Under the pieces are notes generated by a model that saw only the letters and a list, made by a program, of their open reading frames with translations, did not search any database and was not told where the DNA came from. A stretch of DNA of 64,000 bases from Gigantopelta aegis (taxonomy: Eukaryota; Mollusca; Gastropoda; Neomphalida; Peltospiridae). How positions within the stretch are numbered: position 1 is the stretch's first letter; every line of letters starts with the position of its first letter. A program made the position numbers and the translations under genes. The stretch is from the NCBI RefSeq assembly GCF_016097555.1, contig NC_054706.1, positions 26,754,029 through 26,818,028 on the forward strand. The letters run 5' to 3'. Below are positions 34,641 to 47,915 of this stretch, piece after piece.

Positions 34641-35458
34641 GCAAGATCAAATGATATAAAAATGGCATAATAAGAGCCTCTATTGCAGATTTAATTGGTC
34701 GTAAATAATGATTTTAACTTACTGTCATTTGTTTATTCAGCAATTCCTATTAGAAACGTTTCATGTTCATAGCGGTATCACTGCTTATAAAAATAGCGGA
34801 AATGGTAGTGTTCATAATTAAAATCATTTATATTGAATGTCAAATAATATATACAGAATTGAAATCACTTTTATCAGCTGGGGATATTAATTCGATGGAA
34901 ATAAAAAGAACAGGAAAATGTTATCACACATTACGGAATCACTTAAAAAAAAAAGTTTTTCTTATTTTTCAGATATCTTTAAATCTTTATTACAACAGTA
35001 ATATTAACAATTTGATCGGTTCAGCAAAACGAATTCCCGTGAATGTCAGACCGACAATATCTCCGTTTGAACTAACAGTACATTAAAAATGAGGCTTTTG
35101 TAGCAAATACTGAGGGGCAAAATAAGGGGTAGGTATTTCCACAAAGTTGAATAACCGACAACAATATACAGTAACCAAGCTTTCCTCACCCCATCGTTAT
35201 TTTTGGGTACTTTTATTACGACGCTCAAGCGACAACGATGAAAGTTGTGAATCGAATTGTATTCTATTTTAGGAAATGACGCTGTCACAACAGACTGCAG
35301 TTTTAAAAGTAAGACACGAAAGAGGCGTATATTATCTGTAGGCAGGGGTGGCACAGTGTAAAAAATAGTGGTACGGCTCAAAGTTGCCAGACTCTCCTTT
35401 CAAATTACCTGTAATGGTCATTTTCATAGATACAACAAATAACCCAGAAAGAAAAGTA
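34641..35458. other. Non-coding stretch
   Basis: AT-rich. No gene or element end was recognised. Confidence 0.45.
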
Positions 35459-35762
35459 AAGTTTGTTTTATTTAACGACGCCGCTAGAGCACATTGATTT
35501 TTTATCTTATCATCGGCTATTGGACGTCAAACATATGGTCATTCTGACACTGTTTTTAGAGGAAACCCGCTGTCGCCACATAGGCTACTCTTTTTACGAC
35601 AGGCAGCAAGGGATCTTTTATTTGCGCTTCCCACAGGCAGGATAGCACAAACCATTGCCTTTGTTGAACCAGTTATGGATCACTGGTCGGTGCAAGTGGT
35701 TTACACCTACCCATTGAGCCTTGCGGAGCACTCACTCAGGGTTTGGAGTCGGTATCTGGATA
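35459..35762 (-). mobile_element. SINE family B, 5' truncated
   Basis: The 3' tail (AAAGTTTGTTTTATTTAACG on the plus strand), the core and the middle are present. The tRNA-like head is missing; similarity ends at CGGTATCTGGAT. Confidence 0.85.
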
Positions 35763-35830
35763 TACAAACCTATCCCGAATTACCCCTATGCTATTGGATG
35801 ATGATTATATTCTAGGTAAAACTTCATTGA

Positions 35831-35999
35831 AGGTTTTACCACAGAAGTAAAACCTAGTCACAGGTTTTACCACAGAAGTAAAACCTCCAACGCAGGTTTT
35901 ACCACAGAAGTAAAACCTCGACCACAGGTTTTACCACAGAAGTAAAACCTCCAAGTCAGGTTTTACCACAGAAGTAAAACCTAGTCACAGGTTTTACCC
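35831..35999. repeat. Tandem array of 25-bp perfect hairpin repeats
   Basis: Five identical 25-bp repeats start at 35831, 35862, 35894, 35926 and 35958. Each has arms AGGTTTTAC and GTAAAACCT around a CACAGAA loop. Short 6-7-bp spacers (AGTCAC, CCAACGC, CGACCAC, CCAAGTC, AGTCAC) separate them, and a partial sixth follows. A related inverted pair lies just upstream at about 35814-35840. It looks like a CRISPR array but is a eukaryotic minisatellite: the spacers are far too short and no cas genes exist. Confidence 0.9.
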
Positions 36000-36070
36000 T
36001 TTAAACTAGAGTATAAAATGAAAACATTACCCAGTTTTAACTTCAAAATAAATAATCAAGCAAACACGTT

Positions 36071-37623
36071 TTAACTATTTATTTTAATGGAAATTAAAAT
36101 GACAGTATAATGTTTGGATTCTGTGTCAGAATGATCCTTTGTAGAACCATGTGCCTGTGGAGTTGTCTCTGTAGATGCCGGTGTGACATGTGGAACTATC
36201 TCTGTAGCTGCCGGTGGGACCTGTGGAGGTGTCTTTGTAACTGCCGGTGGAACTTGTGGATTTGTGTCTGTAGCTGCCGGTGGGACCTGTGGAGGTGTCT
36301 TTGTAACTGCCGGTGGAACTTGCGGATTTTTGTATGTAGCTGCCGGTGGGACCCGTGGAGGTGTCTTTGTAGCTGCCGGTGGAACTTGTGGATTTGTCTC
36401 TGTAGCTGCCGGTGGGACCTGTGCACGGATCTGTGAGGCCGACTTTGGCTGCAGGACCGTATGCATGTTCTTTGTGTCAACATACAAAAAGTCAGACACC
36501 TCTGCCTTTTGTCGGTCTGAAGGACGTTTATATGTGCGAACAGCATCACTGCGATGACCTGAAATTATAGAATTATAACATACTTATAGGCAAACAATAT
36601 GTTTGAATTTTTTTTTTTTTTTTTAAATCAAAATATATCAACAGTACACTTCAACCCTACCGCGAGCTTTAATCACTGACATTCAGTGCAAAGAATTCCA
36701 CAGATAATATATATACCAGTTTGTTCACAAATGAGTTGTTCATCGATGTTCGCCTGAAACAGCCGTGTTGCTGATGTGGCCCTCAACGAGTGGTTGGTCT
36801 TCCTTCCAGTTATCCCTGCTGCTTCACAAAGTCTCTTTACTGTCGCCTGCAGTGTGTTGTGACCCACGGGAATGGATGAAAACCATGCATCTTTTTTCAC
36901 ATTTTTCAGTGGAGTGAAGTAAAATGCGTCACATTTCTGTGCAACAGTCTGACTAAAATTAAATTGTAGTAATTCTTTCATTAATATTAACATTTATAAA
37001 ATGTGTTATCCTTTGAAAATGTACAAAATCGAATTTTGTGCAGATAACCTTTACTAATTTAGTCAAGAATCAAACATTTTGTTTACTTAAACACAAACAA
37101 AAATAAACCAAAGCACCAATCGTAAAGTACCAAGACAATGTATAAAGTGTGCCACTCATTCAAATTATCAAGTGTTTTTTCTTTTTCTTTGTTTTTAACT
37201 TACACCTGCAAATGGGTGAGCTTCATTAAGTTTTCTCCGCTATTAATTTTAAGTGAAATTAAACGTACCAGTATTTCTTGTATTTGGTAAACAGTCTAAC
37301 GTAGCATCTTGATGGATTCGATGGGTTGTCATAGGCTCGAACCTCCTTGGGTAGTACTTTCCGGTGCTTTATACCTCCCTGGTTGCTTTTTGATGCATCC
37401 TCCTTGTATAGCAAATACGACCGACCACATGTGTCCACAAAGGGTCCACTTATCTGGGATTCTTTAAAAGACGTAATTGGCGATGCTCGCTTCCCCCTCG
37501 GAGTGAAAAAGTGCAGTCCTGTCAAACAAAACGTTCATCTCGATAGATATATATAAAGTGGCATATTCTGACTATAACCCAACCGACAGATTGTTTTTAA
37601 ATTAATTTATTTTTTAACCAGCG

Positions 37624-37668
<45 letters not shown>

Positions 37669-38649
37669 TCCGCAACAAGCGGTTGTGGGGTGTTGACAAC
37701 TACTTGTACATTAGAACAAATGGGGGGGGGGGGGACGAAAAATGGAAACAAATAAATTCAGGGAGTAAAGGGGGGGTGAAAAGCCTCATAGACCATCTGG
37801 ATCCGCGCCTAACAATACTGTTTGAATTAAAAACAAAACAAAACACACACAGAAACAATACCACCACACCCCCAACAGTACACATACACAATGTTACTAG
37901 CATCCTTACTTACCTGTCAAGTAAAGGATCGTGTCCAACAGTTGTTGGGGGGGGGGGGGGTGTTATCTCCTAGAAGACCCTTATCCCAAAGCATGTTTTC
38001 TTCACTTTCGCTTATAACTTCTGTTCTTTTTTCTTGTTGACGCACCCAGTCCTGCCGCCGACCGCTCCTTCATCACCGCATCCAGGGCCGCTCTAGCTTC
38101 TTTAAAAGCGGCGTCTTCAAACAGGTTGGAATCAGAATTTCGACATTTCAAATAAGATTGTATAGTCCCGAACAAACCATACAAAGTAACTGCAGGATAG
38201 TCCGATCCATCTTGTTTGTTAACTTCGAAGATAAAATATTTCAAAGCAATATTTAAATTCTTTGGAGTCATTGTGACGATGTCTCCAGTCAGGCACTCCC
38301 GTGGAATTTGTAAATTGTCTGTAATGGACCTGTTACTACGTTCATCCTGCCATCTTTTAAATACGGTTAGAACCCAATCATACTTGTACCTCGTGGACTT
38401 CGAAATACGTGTATCCAACTTTTCATTCAGTTCAGACTCCGTTAAAGGTTTTTTGAATCGAAAATGAAAAACATCATCTTCACCGTCTTTGCAGACTTCG
38501 TCAAGTGCTTGGCTTAACAATAAGTCATCTGCATCATGTAAATGTTGCAGACTCTCAGATGAATCCAGCGCTGGACTCAAAACTAAATCTTCGCTTGGGT
38601 CCATGACAGTCCACTGCATTTGCGAATATGACCACGCGGTGTACCGCAC
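36071..38649 (-). CDS. Crypton-type tyrosine recombinase (DUF3504-like), four exons
   Basis: Exons run 38649 (or Met at 38604) to 37914, 37518-37269, 36952-36717 and 36558-36071, with GT-AG introns of 395, 316 and 158 bp. The N-terminal core-binding part has STRYKYDWVLTVFKRWQDER. The catalytic part has LYLTGLHFFTPRGKR, KYKKYCQTVAQKCDAFYFTP, NHSLRATSATRLF (HxxR) and, across the last junction, EQTGHRSDAVRTYKR with the candidate nucleophilic Tyr. The last exon then encodes a Pro/Ala/Thr repeat (QVPPAATETNP, about 12 residues) from a 36-bp minisatellite. One frame break lies in an A run at about 38027-38032 (STRKK|TEVISESEENMLWDKGLL). Either this is a pseudogene or the homopolymer is misread. The family comprises Cryptons and their host descendants (ZMYM, QRICH1, KCTD1-type). 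I cannot tell which this is. Confidence 0.8.
36180..36430. repeat. 36-bp coding minisatellite
   Basis: Seven or so units of a GTAGCTGCCGGTGGGACCTG-like phrase lie inside the last exon of the recombinase gene. Plus-strand Cys/Trp-rich frames here are shadows. Confidence 0.85.
37566..37910. other. Intron with TG, G and C tracts
   Basis: This lies largely inside the first intron of the recombinase gene. (TG)n and G runs at about 37623-37668, further G runs near 37721-37734. A C run on the coding strand sits just upstream in exon 1 at about 37947-37960 and may perturb the reading frame. Confidence 0.6.
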
Positions 38650-38853
38650 GAGAAATTCCAGTGATAGTCACGTGACTTCTCTCGACACATGTGGGCTGAC
38701 CCAACTCGTGCACGTGCATAGGTGAATTCAATGAAACTGTCGACTGTTCTATTTTTTCGACGAGGGAAAGATTGTTGGGGTTTTTTTTTCCAAATAAAAA
38801 TTGCTTTATCATAAAACGCAGAATAAACAACACTTATTAACGATTTGTATGTT

Positions 38854-39017
38854 GGATAACGCACTTCTCCTTGGTTATGGTTGGGATAGTAAAACCCGAG
38901 GGAAGAAAGGTTTGTGAAAGTAAGACTTCGGGCTTCGCCCTCAGGTCTTACTTTCACAAACCTTTCTTCCCTCGGGTTTTACTATCCCAACCATAACCTC
39001 GGAGGCGTGCGTTATCC
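38854..39017. mobile_element. 164-bp near-perfect hairpin (fold-back MITE)
   Basis: Arms of about 78 bp pair from GGATAACGCAC to GTGCGTTATCC around a loop of a few bases near 38935-38942. The arms differ at only a few positions. No clear target duplication was seen. Confidence 0.8.
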
Positions 39018-39022
39018 TATAC

Positions 39023-39109
39023 TAAAAATCCCATGCCTCGACTGGGATCCGAACCCAGTACCTACCAGCCTGTAGACCGATGGCCTGCCACGACGCCACC
39101 GAGGCCGGT
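39023..39109 (-). mobile_element. SINE family B head fragment
   Basis: About 87 bp of the tRNA-like head (CCGGCCTCGGTGGCGTCGTGG split by one base, GGGTTCGGATCCC), directly next to the hairpin element. Confidence 0.8.
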
Positions 39110-40065
39110 CCCAGAAAGAAAGAAAAAAGTGGTACGGCCAAGGCTGTAGGCTTATGTTTGACGTAGACGTATGGGGATTTTCATACGCTGTCAAAAATAT
39201 CAGCTTCCTCAGCAGCCAGTCGTTTTTCTTTGTTGCCTTTTTAGCAGCACTGCCACTGCTTGTGGGTTTCCTGGCTCTCTGAAATTGTGCCCTCAATGAC
39301 GTCATGCGTCTTTGAACTTGTGTAACTAAAAATAACAAGTGAACGACTCCATGAAAAATATACCATTACCATGGTTGATATTAAAAATGTGCTAGGCAAA
39401 ATTTCAACTACAATTTCCATATTTACACTTCTGTACAGAGATAATCATATAACCAAACTAAGTATTTATTAGCACAACTCGACATTTATAAAATAGGTCA
39501 ATCATAAAGTGATATATTAATATATTATTAATGACTGCCATGGGCTAATCAACAATAATTTAACATCCGCAGAGGATTGGCAAGAGCGGGAGGTGTTATG
39601 AATTTTGTGCTAAAAATTGATTTCATGTTTTTTCTTTTTCAAATGTCCCTGTTTTCAAAACAATAAACAATGCCATCTTGTAATTTGTGATATAAATCCA
39701 GCTAATCCAGTAGTGTATTTACTTATTTCTGTTTATAATTAAGCTTTAAAGTATGTGTATGCAGTGGCGGATCCATAGAGTGTATGCAACGTTTACAAAG
39801 GGCACATGACGCCAGTCAAGACACCCCCGACCCCCAACACACACACACGGTGATACTTGGTCGCCTACTAAATACAATAACTCATTTTGTTCATTTCTTA
39901 ACACTTTCAGGGTGGGGTGAGTTCGAGGCAGTCCACACACACAGTATTTTCCCCAGACCCGTGCTTCGTGTGTGTGCGTGTGTGTGTGTGTGTGTGTATG
40001 CGTGCGTACGTGTCTCCACTATACGTATGTATGATTTTATAAAAGTTAATTCCCCCCGCTACGCC

Positions 40066-40110
<45 letters not shown>

Positions 40111-40372
40111 GTGTGTTCCTGTGTGACTGCGTGGCAAAGCAGAACAAAAAGAAAACGCCAAAAAGGAATTTAAAATTTCGCGCGTATAAAGGTTTGTATA
40201 ATTTAAAATTACATCATAGATACGTTGGCAATGCAGGGGGGGGGGGGGAGGGGGGGGGGTCATAGTTATTTTAGTAGAGCTGTTAGCATAGTTATGCACA
40301 ACAGGTGTCAGTCAAATTAATATTTCAGAATATCTCAGGATATTCTTTCTTATTGTTTTTATTGTTGTTCTA
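39110..40372. other. Non-coding stretch with TG repeats and transposon-like ends
   Basis: A CAGTGGCGGATCC terminus at 39763 and a GCTACGCCACTG end near 40069 could be the two ends of one element, but no target duplication was found. (TG)n at about 39969-39998 and 40069-40107, G tract at about 40236-40258. No gene. Confidence 0.45.
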
Positions 40373-40752
40373 ACCGGCCGGTGGTTAGGTCATCGGTCTA
40401 CAGGCTGGTAGGTACTGGGTTCGGATCCCAGTTGAGGCATGGGATTTGTAATCCAGATACCGACTCCAGACCCCGTGTGAGTGCTCCGCAAGGCTCAATG
40501 GGTAGGTGTAAAGCACTTGCACCGACCAGTGATCCATAACTAGTTCAACAACAAAGGCCATGGTTTGTGCTATCCTGCCTGTGGGAAGCGCAAATAAAAG
40601 ATCCCTTGCTGCTAATCGGAAAGAGTAGCCCATGTAGTGGCGACAGCGGGTTTCCTCTCAAAATCTGTGTGGTCCTTAACCATATGTCTGACGCCATATA
40701 ACCGTAACGAAAATGTGTTGAGTGCCTCGTTTTATAAAACATTTTTTTATTT
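40373..40752 (+). mobile_element. SINE family B head with family A-type tail
   Basis: The head and middle are family B (GGTTCGGATCCC, AATCCAGATACCGACTCC). The end is the family A tail (CCTTAACCATATGTCTGACG, TGTGTTGAGTGCCTCGTTTT). It is a clear mosaic. Confidence 0.88.
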
Positions 40753-40844
40753 TTTTTATTGTTGTTCTGTTTTGGGTTGGGTTTTTTTAAAATAATAAAT
40801 TCTGCTTGCTCAATTTTCCAAACCATGAAATGCTACAGTGTTGT

Positions 40845-42300
40845 ACGTATAAGTGATACGTGTCTTTAAATTCTTTTTTTGTTGAACGTACGGTGGTACG
40901 TGTCTTTGACGTATAGTAATACGTGTCTTGTACGTATAGCGATACGTGTCTTGTAATTCTTTTTTTTTGTTGAACGTACAGTAGTACGTGTCTTGTACGT
41001 ATAGTGATACGTGTCTTGAAATTAAATCTTCATACGTATATATAGGGATCGTCCATCCCGAGTAAAATCGGGCATGGGTCCTCTTCTATATATACAGTAT
41101 TTTCCATCTTCTTATAGACGTATATACGGATACGTGTACGTATAGCGATACGTGTCTTGTAATAAATTTTTTGTCTAACGTACAATAGTACGTGTCTTTG
41201 ACGTATAGTGATACGTGTCCTGAAATTAAATCTTCATATGTATATAGGACTGTTCCATCCCGAATAAAATTGGGCATGGGTCCTCTTCTACATATACGGT
41301 ATTTCCATCTTCTTATAGACGTATATACGGATACGTGTACGTATAGTGATACGTGTCATGTAATTCTTTTTTTTGTTGAACGTACAATAGTACGTGTCTT
41401 TGACGTATAATGATACGTGTCTTGTAAGTATAGTGATACGTGTCTTGTAAATCTTTTGTTGTTGTACGTATAGTAATACGTGTCTTTGACGTATACGTGT
41501 CTCGTACGTATAGTAATACGTGTCTTTGACGTATACGTGTCTCGTACGTATAGTGATACGTGTCTTGAAATTAAATCTTCATACGTATATAAGTATACGT
41601 CTTATATATATAGGAACCCGAGTAAAATTGGGCATGGGTCCTCTTCTATATATACGATATCTCCATCTTCTTATAGACGTATATACGGATACGTGTACGT
41701 ATATAGTGATACGTGTCTTGTACTTCTTTTTTTTGTTGAACGTATAGTAATACGTGTCTTGTACGTATAGTGATACGTGTCTTTAAATTCTTTGTTGAAC
41801 GTATAGTAATACGCGTCTTTGACGTACAGTGGTATGTGTCTTGTAATTCTTTTTTTTTGTTGAACGTATAGTAGTACGTGTCTTTAACGTATAATAATAC
41901 GTGTTTTGTACGTATAGTATTACGTGTCTTGAAATTAAATCTTCATCATACGTATATACGTATAGGTCTTATATATAGGATCCCGAGTAAAATCGGGCAT
42001 GGGTCCTCTTCTATATATACAGTATTTTCCATCTTCTTATAGACGTATATACGGATACGTGATGTACGTATAGTGATACATGTCTTGTAATTATTTTTGT
42101 TGAACGTACAGTGGTACGTGTCTTTGACGTATAGTGATACGTGTCTTGTAATTATTTTTTTTGTCGAACGTACAGTGGTACGTGTTTATTCTCTCCTCAT
42201 CCTTTTTTCCTTTGTTTAATGCAGCAGGAGAGAGAGCAAAAACATGTTGACGGCAGCAGCGGTTCATCCCGAGTGAAGAAGAGCGTCGGTCCCTCTTCTT
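40845..42300. repeat. Minisatellite of GTATAGTGATACGTGTCTT-like units with higher-order structure
   Basis: Units of about 25 bp alternate with longer blocks containing CCCGAGTAAAATCGGGCATG and TCCATCTTCTTATAGACGTA. Such blocks occur four times, near 41060, 41250, 41610 and 41975. A related phrase (CATCCCGAGTGAAGAAGAGC) closes the array near 42270. The ORFs in it are artefacts. Confidence 0.9.
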
Positions 42301-43769
<1,469 letters not shown>

Positions 43770-43779
43770 GTAATTCCGT

Positions 43780-44440
43780 TCTATTCATTGCTACTTTCAG
43801 TGTATTTGATACGTCAGTGCTCACGGTGACTATATGTTTGAGTTTATTCATGGCTACATTCAGTGTATTTGATACGTCACTGTCACTGCATTTAAAAAAA
43901 GTTTATTCACGGTTACTTTCTGTTTATTTGATACGTCACTGTATTTTTGAGTTTATTCACGGCTACTTTCAGTGTATATGATACGTCACTGTCACTGTAT
44001 TTTTTTATTTATTCATGGCTACTTCCAGTGTATTTGATACGTCACTGTCAATGTATTTTTAAATTTATTCATGGCTACTTCCAGTGTATCTGATACGTCA
44101 CTGTCACTGCATTTAAAAAAAGTTTATTCACGGTTACTTTCTGTTTATTTGATACGTCACTGTATTTTTGAGTTTATTCACGGCTACTTTCAGTGTATAT
44201 GATACGTCACTGTCACTGTATTTTTTTATTTATTCATGGCTACTTCCAGTGTATTTGATACGTCACTGTCAATGTATTTTTAAATTTATTCATGGCTACT
44301 TCCAGTGTATTTGATACGTCACTGTTGATGTATTTTTAGGTTTATTCGCGGCTACTTTCAGTCTATTTCTTATGTGACTGTCACTTTATTTTTGAATTAT
44401 TTCATGGTTACTTTAAGTCTATTTCATATACCATTCACAG
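43780..44440. repeat. Minisatellite of about 55-60-bp units with 222-bp higher-order repeat
   Basis: The units share TTTATTCATGGCTACTTTCA and GTGTATTTGATACGTCACTG. A block from CACTGCATTTAAAAAAAGTT at about 43880 is repeated about 222 bp later near 44102. Confidence 0.88.
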
Positions 44441-45084
44441 TAGTCGACTTCACTCTTTGTTGAAAACGGAGAATTGGAACCACTCGTACAGCGTCATTCT
44501 CCGCAACCGACAGAACATTCCATATTCGTGCATCGTTTTGTGTCGCATGTCAACTTAAAACACCTATAGCAAATTATCTCAAGCAGCTTTTCTATGGATC
44601 TAACTCAGCATCATTATCATCTACGCTAATCCAGTGTCGATATTGCAAAAAAAAAAAAAAAAAAAAAAACCCACAAAAAACACTCGCTTGCTGTGACAGG
44701 CTACAACATTTGATTTGGAGGCACGGTTTGAACTTGTACAGATAATTTCTAAAATTGTTTTCTGCATCAGCTGTGTAAATCATACTTAACTGCAATGTCT
44801 TTGCTTAAATCTTCTTTCAGAAAGTATGCAACAAAACTCTTGTAATTTTGGTGGACAAAAATATTTTTAAGGACTTCTCCCTTTTCAATACAAACAAGCT
44901 TTGATGTTTTATCACAAACTAATTGCGGATATTACAAGAAGTAAGCAACACATTTTTTTTTGCCTAAGCACCATCTTCATTTTCTAGATATCCCACACTT
45001 TTGTTTATATTGTTAGTCTAAAAGTATTGTTTGCTTGATTTAATAGCAGCATAGCGGTACAAGACGATAAGAAGGTTTGTGTCT
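44441..45084. other. Non-coding stretch
   Basis: A tract at about 44647-44668. The 3' end of the fragment at 45085 may extend here, but no frame is convincing. Confidence 0.4.
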
Positions 45085-46330
45085 TCACTGATAAGTGACC
45101 AGCTGTATGCCTGCACCAGCTGCTTTGGAAATCACCTTATCGGCATCACCGGCAGCATGCATTGTTGAACATTGGTTATCGAGGGAAGAAAATTCAGCCC
45201 AAAAGCGATCACGTCTTCGTAGAACATGATGACCAATCTTGAACATAAAGTATACTCCAAGGTTGTCTTTTTCCAGATCTTGCATCTTGTGAGTAAGATA
45301 GAACTGACAGCCACATTCTTAAAAATAGTTTTTCTTTGGAATCTTTTTCCTCGTCTACCCTCACATCTTCTACCTGGGCGTGTATTTCGATATCTACGTT
45401 TGAAATGTCAACTGTGAAATCAGCTACGGTTTCATCTTCAACACTTTGAGGAATACGTTCGTTACCCAATTCAGTATAGGGCAATGTAATTTTAAACGTT
45501 CGAGAGACAAGCAAATCTTGTATGGCAGTATCAAGAACAAGTTGTACTTTTACTGTCTTTCTTCTCCGTATATGATTGACAGAAATAAATGCATACACTT
45601 TCTGTATAATCTGCTGGAGACCCAATGCAAATAAAACTCATTTCTGTATGTAACCCTCCCAATCACAAGGCAATAGAGCAGAGGGGACTTGTTGGAGGTT
45701 CCTTGATGATAGTGTTTGCTTCCCAGTACAATGGCTGATCAAAGGTTAATACTGATGTTGATCCCTATCGCCAGGAATGATTAGATACATACAAAGACCA
45801 TCGTTGAGTAAATACAGAAAAGATCGCTAGCATTCATGTCGATCGTCGGTACGAAAGTCACAGATGATTGTCCTGGGTATAAACCATTCTGGCACAACTG
45901 CGTACGTCCCGACCATCCTGGAATGTGTAACCTGAGTGGCAAACTCACCGAAGACAAGATATGATCTACTGTTGTGAGATGCTTCAGTTTATCAAATTTC
46001 ATGGTTGACATGCTATTTGACGTTGGCTTGTACGAAGACATTTCAGTTTTCTCCAAGTGTTATTAATTCGTTTTGAGACACAAGTGTTCGTCTTTTGGAT
46101 CCGGGTGTAACACCTGTTACTATTCCATTTCTGTCGAAGGTGTTCTTTCTATCAAGTGTACATGAATTGTGGTCTGCAACACACTGTACAAAGCTGCTAG
46201 GCAGAAACAAAACCAAGTACATCAGTTCCTTGGGAGGCAGAAGCACTAGTTTCAAGGCTATTGAGTATATCGATAAAACATTTGGACCCAAATTGATGGT
46301 GAAGTTGAATGACAAATCAAATCAGTAAAG
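45085..46330 (-). pseudogene. Internal fragment of the GLHAFTGCDT protein family
   Basis: Frames in order on the minus strand are 46043-46315 (FNFTINLGPNVLSIYSIALK), 45781-46056 (DKLKHLTTVDHILSSVSLPL and HIPGWSGRTQLCQNGLYPGQ), then TFDQPLYWEANTIIKE and LGGLHTEMSF in another frame. After these come 45209-45625 (GLQQIIQKVYAFISVNHIRR) and 45085-45285 (FKIGHHVLRRRDRFWAEFSS). These phrases occur in this order, from memory, in the N-terminal two thirds of the family whose C-terminal part is at 30687-31438. Frame changes near 46050, 45770, 45640 and 45270 mark it as a pseudogene. The function is unknown. Confidence 0.65.
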
Positions 46331-47870
46331 GAGCTGAATGTAAACGAGGACTAGATACCTATAGTGTTGCTTAACCAACAGACAATACTTTCAGTTGAGA
46401 ATCCGTTACAAGGAATATTCTTTTCAGAAGCACACGTACATTTTTTGTAGAGGAGATATTTACTATAATAAATAATAAATACCCGGTACTATATCCAGTG
46501 TATAAGCAAGCAAAATAAACTTTGAAGAATGTGAAGGCAAGCTTTGATATTATAATAAAATTAAATTAAACGGTGAAAAGTGTTAGTTATGGAACCAAAT
46601 AAAAATGAAAATGGAACAAGCCGAGTGAAGTGTATTTATACGAAGAATAAAAATATTTCCAGAAATTAAAATGAAAAAGAAACGAGTCAAGAAAATAAGT
46701 CAGTGACCCCAAAATTAACACTAACAATAAAAATGTAACAAAAAAAACATGCGTCAAAGCCACAAAACAAATTTGTCTGACAAAATATATACAAATATAA
46801 CTAATCTATTTTCACACATTTGCAATATTATATTATTGATGGTATATATATATATTTTTTTTTTTTTTTTTTTTAGCAATTTTATTGAACAATTTTTCTA
46901 TTTCACATACCCATGGGAAAAAAAACATTCGTAATTTTGTCTCTAACGAATAAATTGTAAACAAATACACTCTATTTGCAGTGGATCTATATGGGCTTCC
47001 ATACTTTTAAAAAATGTGAACGAGCAACTTTACAATATTTTTTAAAACAGCAGAACAAAATTGCGTTTTTCGTAATCTTTTTTATTAAATATTTGCTATC
47101 AGTACACAATTGTTGAGGTCAGAGTTGAATAATTGGATCGATTATTCAGAATTATCATAAACTGAAAGTTTTTAGAATGTAAACAAACCGCAGTGACGAT
47201 GCAAACGAATTTGAAAGCATGCACCATGAAACTATATTTTCTGATCTAAAATAAACACATTTGGACTTAATTTATCACATTAAAGTTTTAAATTCTCAAC
47301 AAAAGCTTTCAGAACATGTAATATAGTAAAATTATCTTTTATAGCACTAAAAATGTCAACAATTTACTGTCAAGGACAAAACGTTATTATCTCCCTTGAT
47401 GTGTACGAAGCCCCACGACGTCATATTTTAAATATACTTTAGGGACAAAGTTTGGTCGCAAAATTAAGCATGTTCCCCCCACAGATATTTTCCGATATTT
47501 TTTATATGTTGTTTCTAAACACTTTCTGAGTAATTTCTCGTAAAAAGTGTTACCGTTACAATTAGTTGTGGGTCAAACCTTAATTTGATTGGACTAGATA
47601 GATTATAGAGGATAAAGTATTAATAAACATAAAATAAAAAAATAATTTTAAAAATGTTTTTTTTCTCCTTGGGCGTACGTTACGTTTTTTTGTGTGTGGT
47701 GACGGCGGGTGGTGGTGGTTCAATTTTATTTTTTTAAATATTTTTTTATTTTTTGTTAGATGTGTTTTAACGTGTGTTATAATAAAAAGTGTTTAAAAAA
47801 GACTATGTTGTTTGTTTTTGTTTATAACAAAAAGTGGCAGTTTACGTGGAGTAGACGACACTACTACTAC

Positions 47871-47915
<45 letters not shown>

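Noticed and set aside
35831-35999. CRISPR array
   Set aside because: The repeats are identical and palindromic, but the spacers are only 6-7 bp, there are no cas genes, and the sequence is animal DNA. It is a minisatellite.
36110-36557. Plus-strand Cys/Trp-rich and Gly-rich repeat proteins
   Set aside because: These are shadow frames of the minus-strand Pro/Ala/Thr repeat in the recombinase gene.
39763-40069. A complete hAT-like element
   Set aside because: The two ends (CAGTGGCGGATCC and GCTACGCCACTG) differ in sequence and no target duplication was found, so they may belong to different elements.
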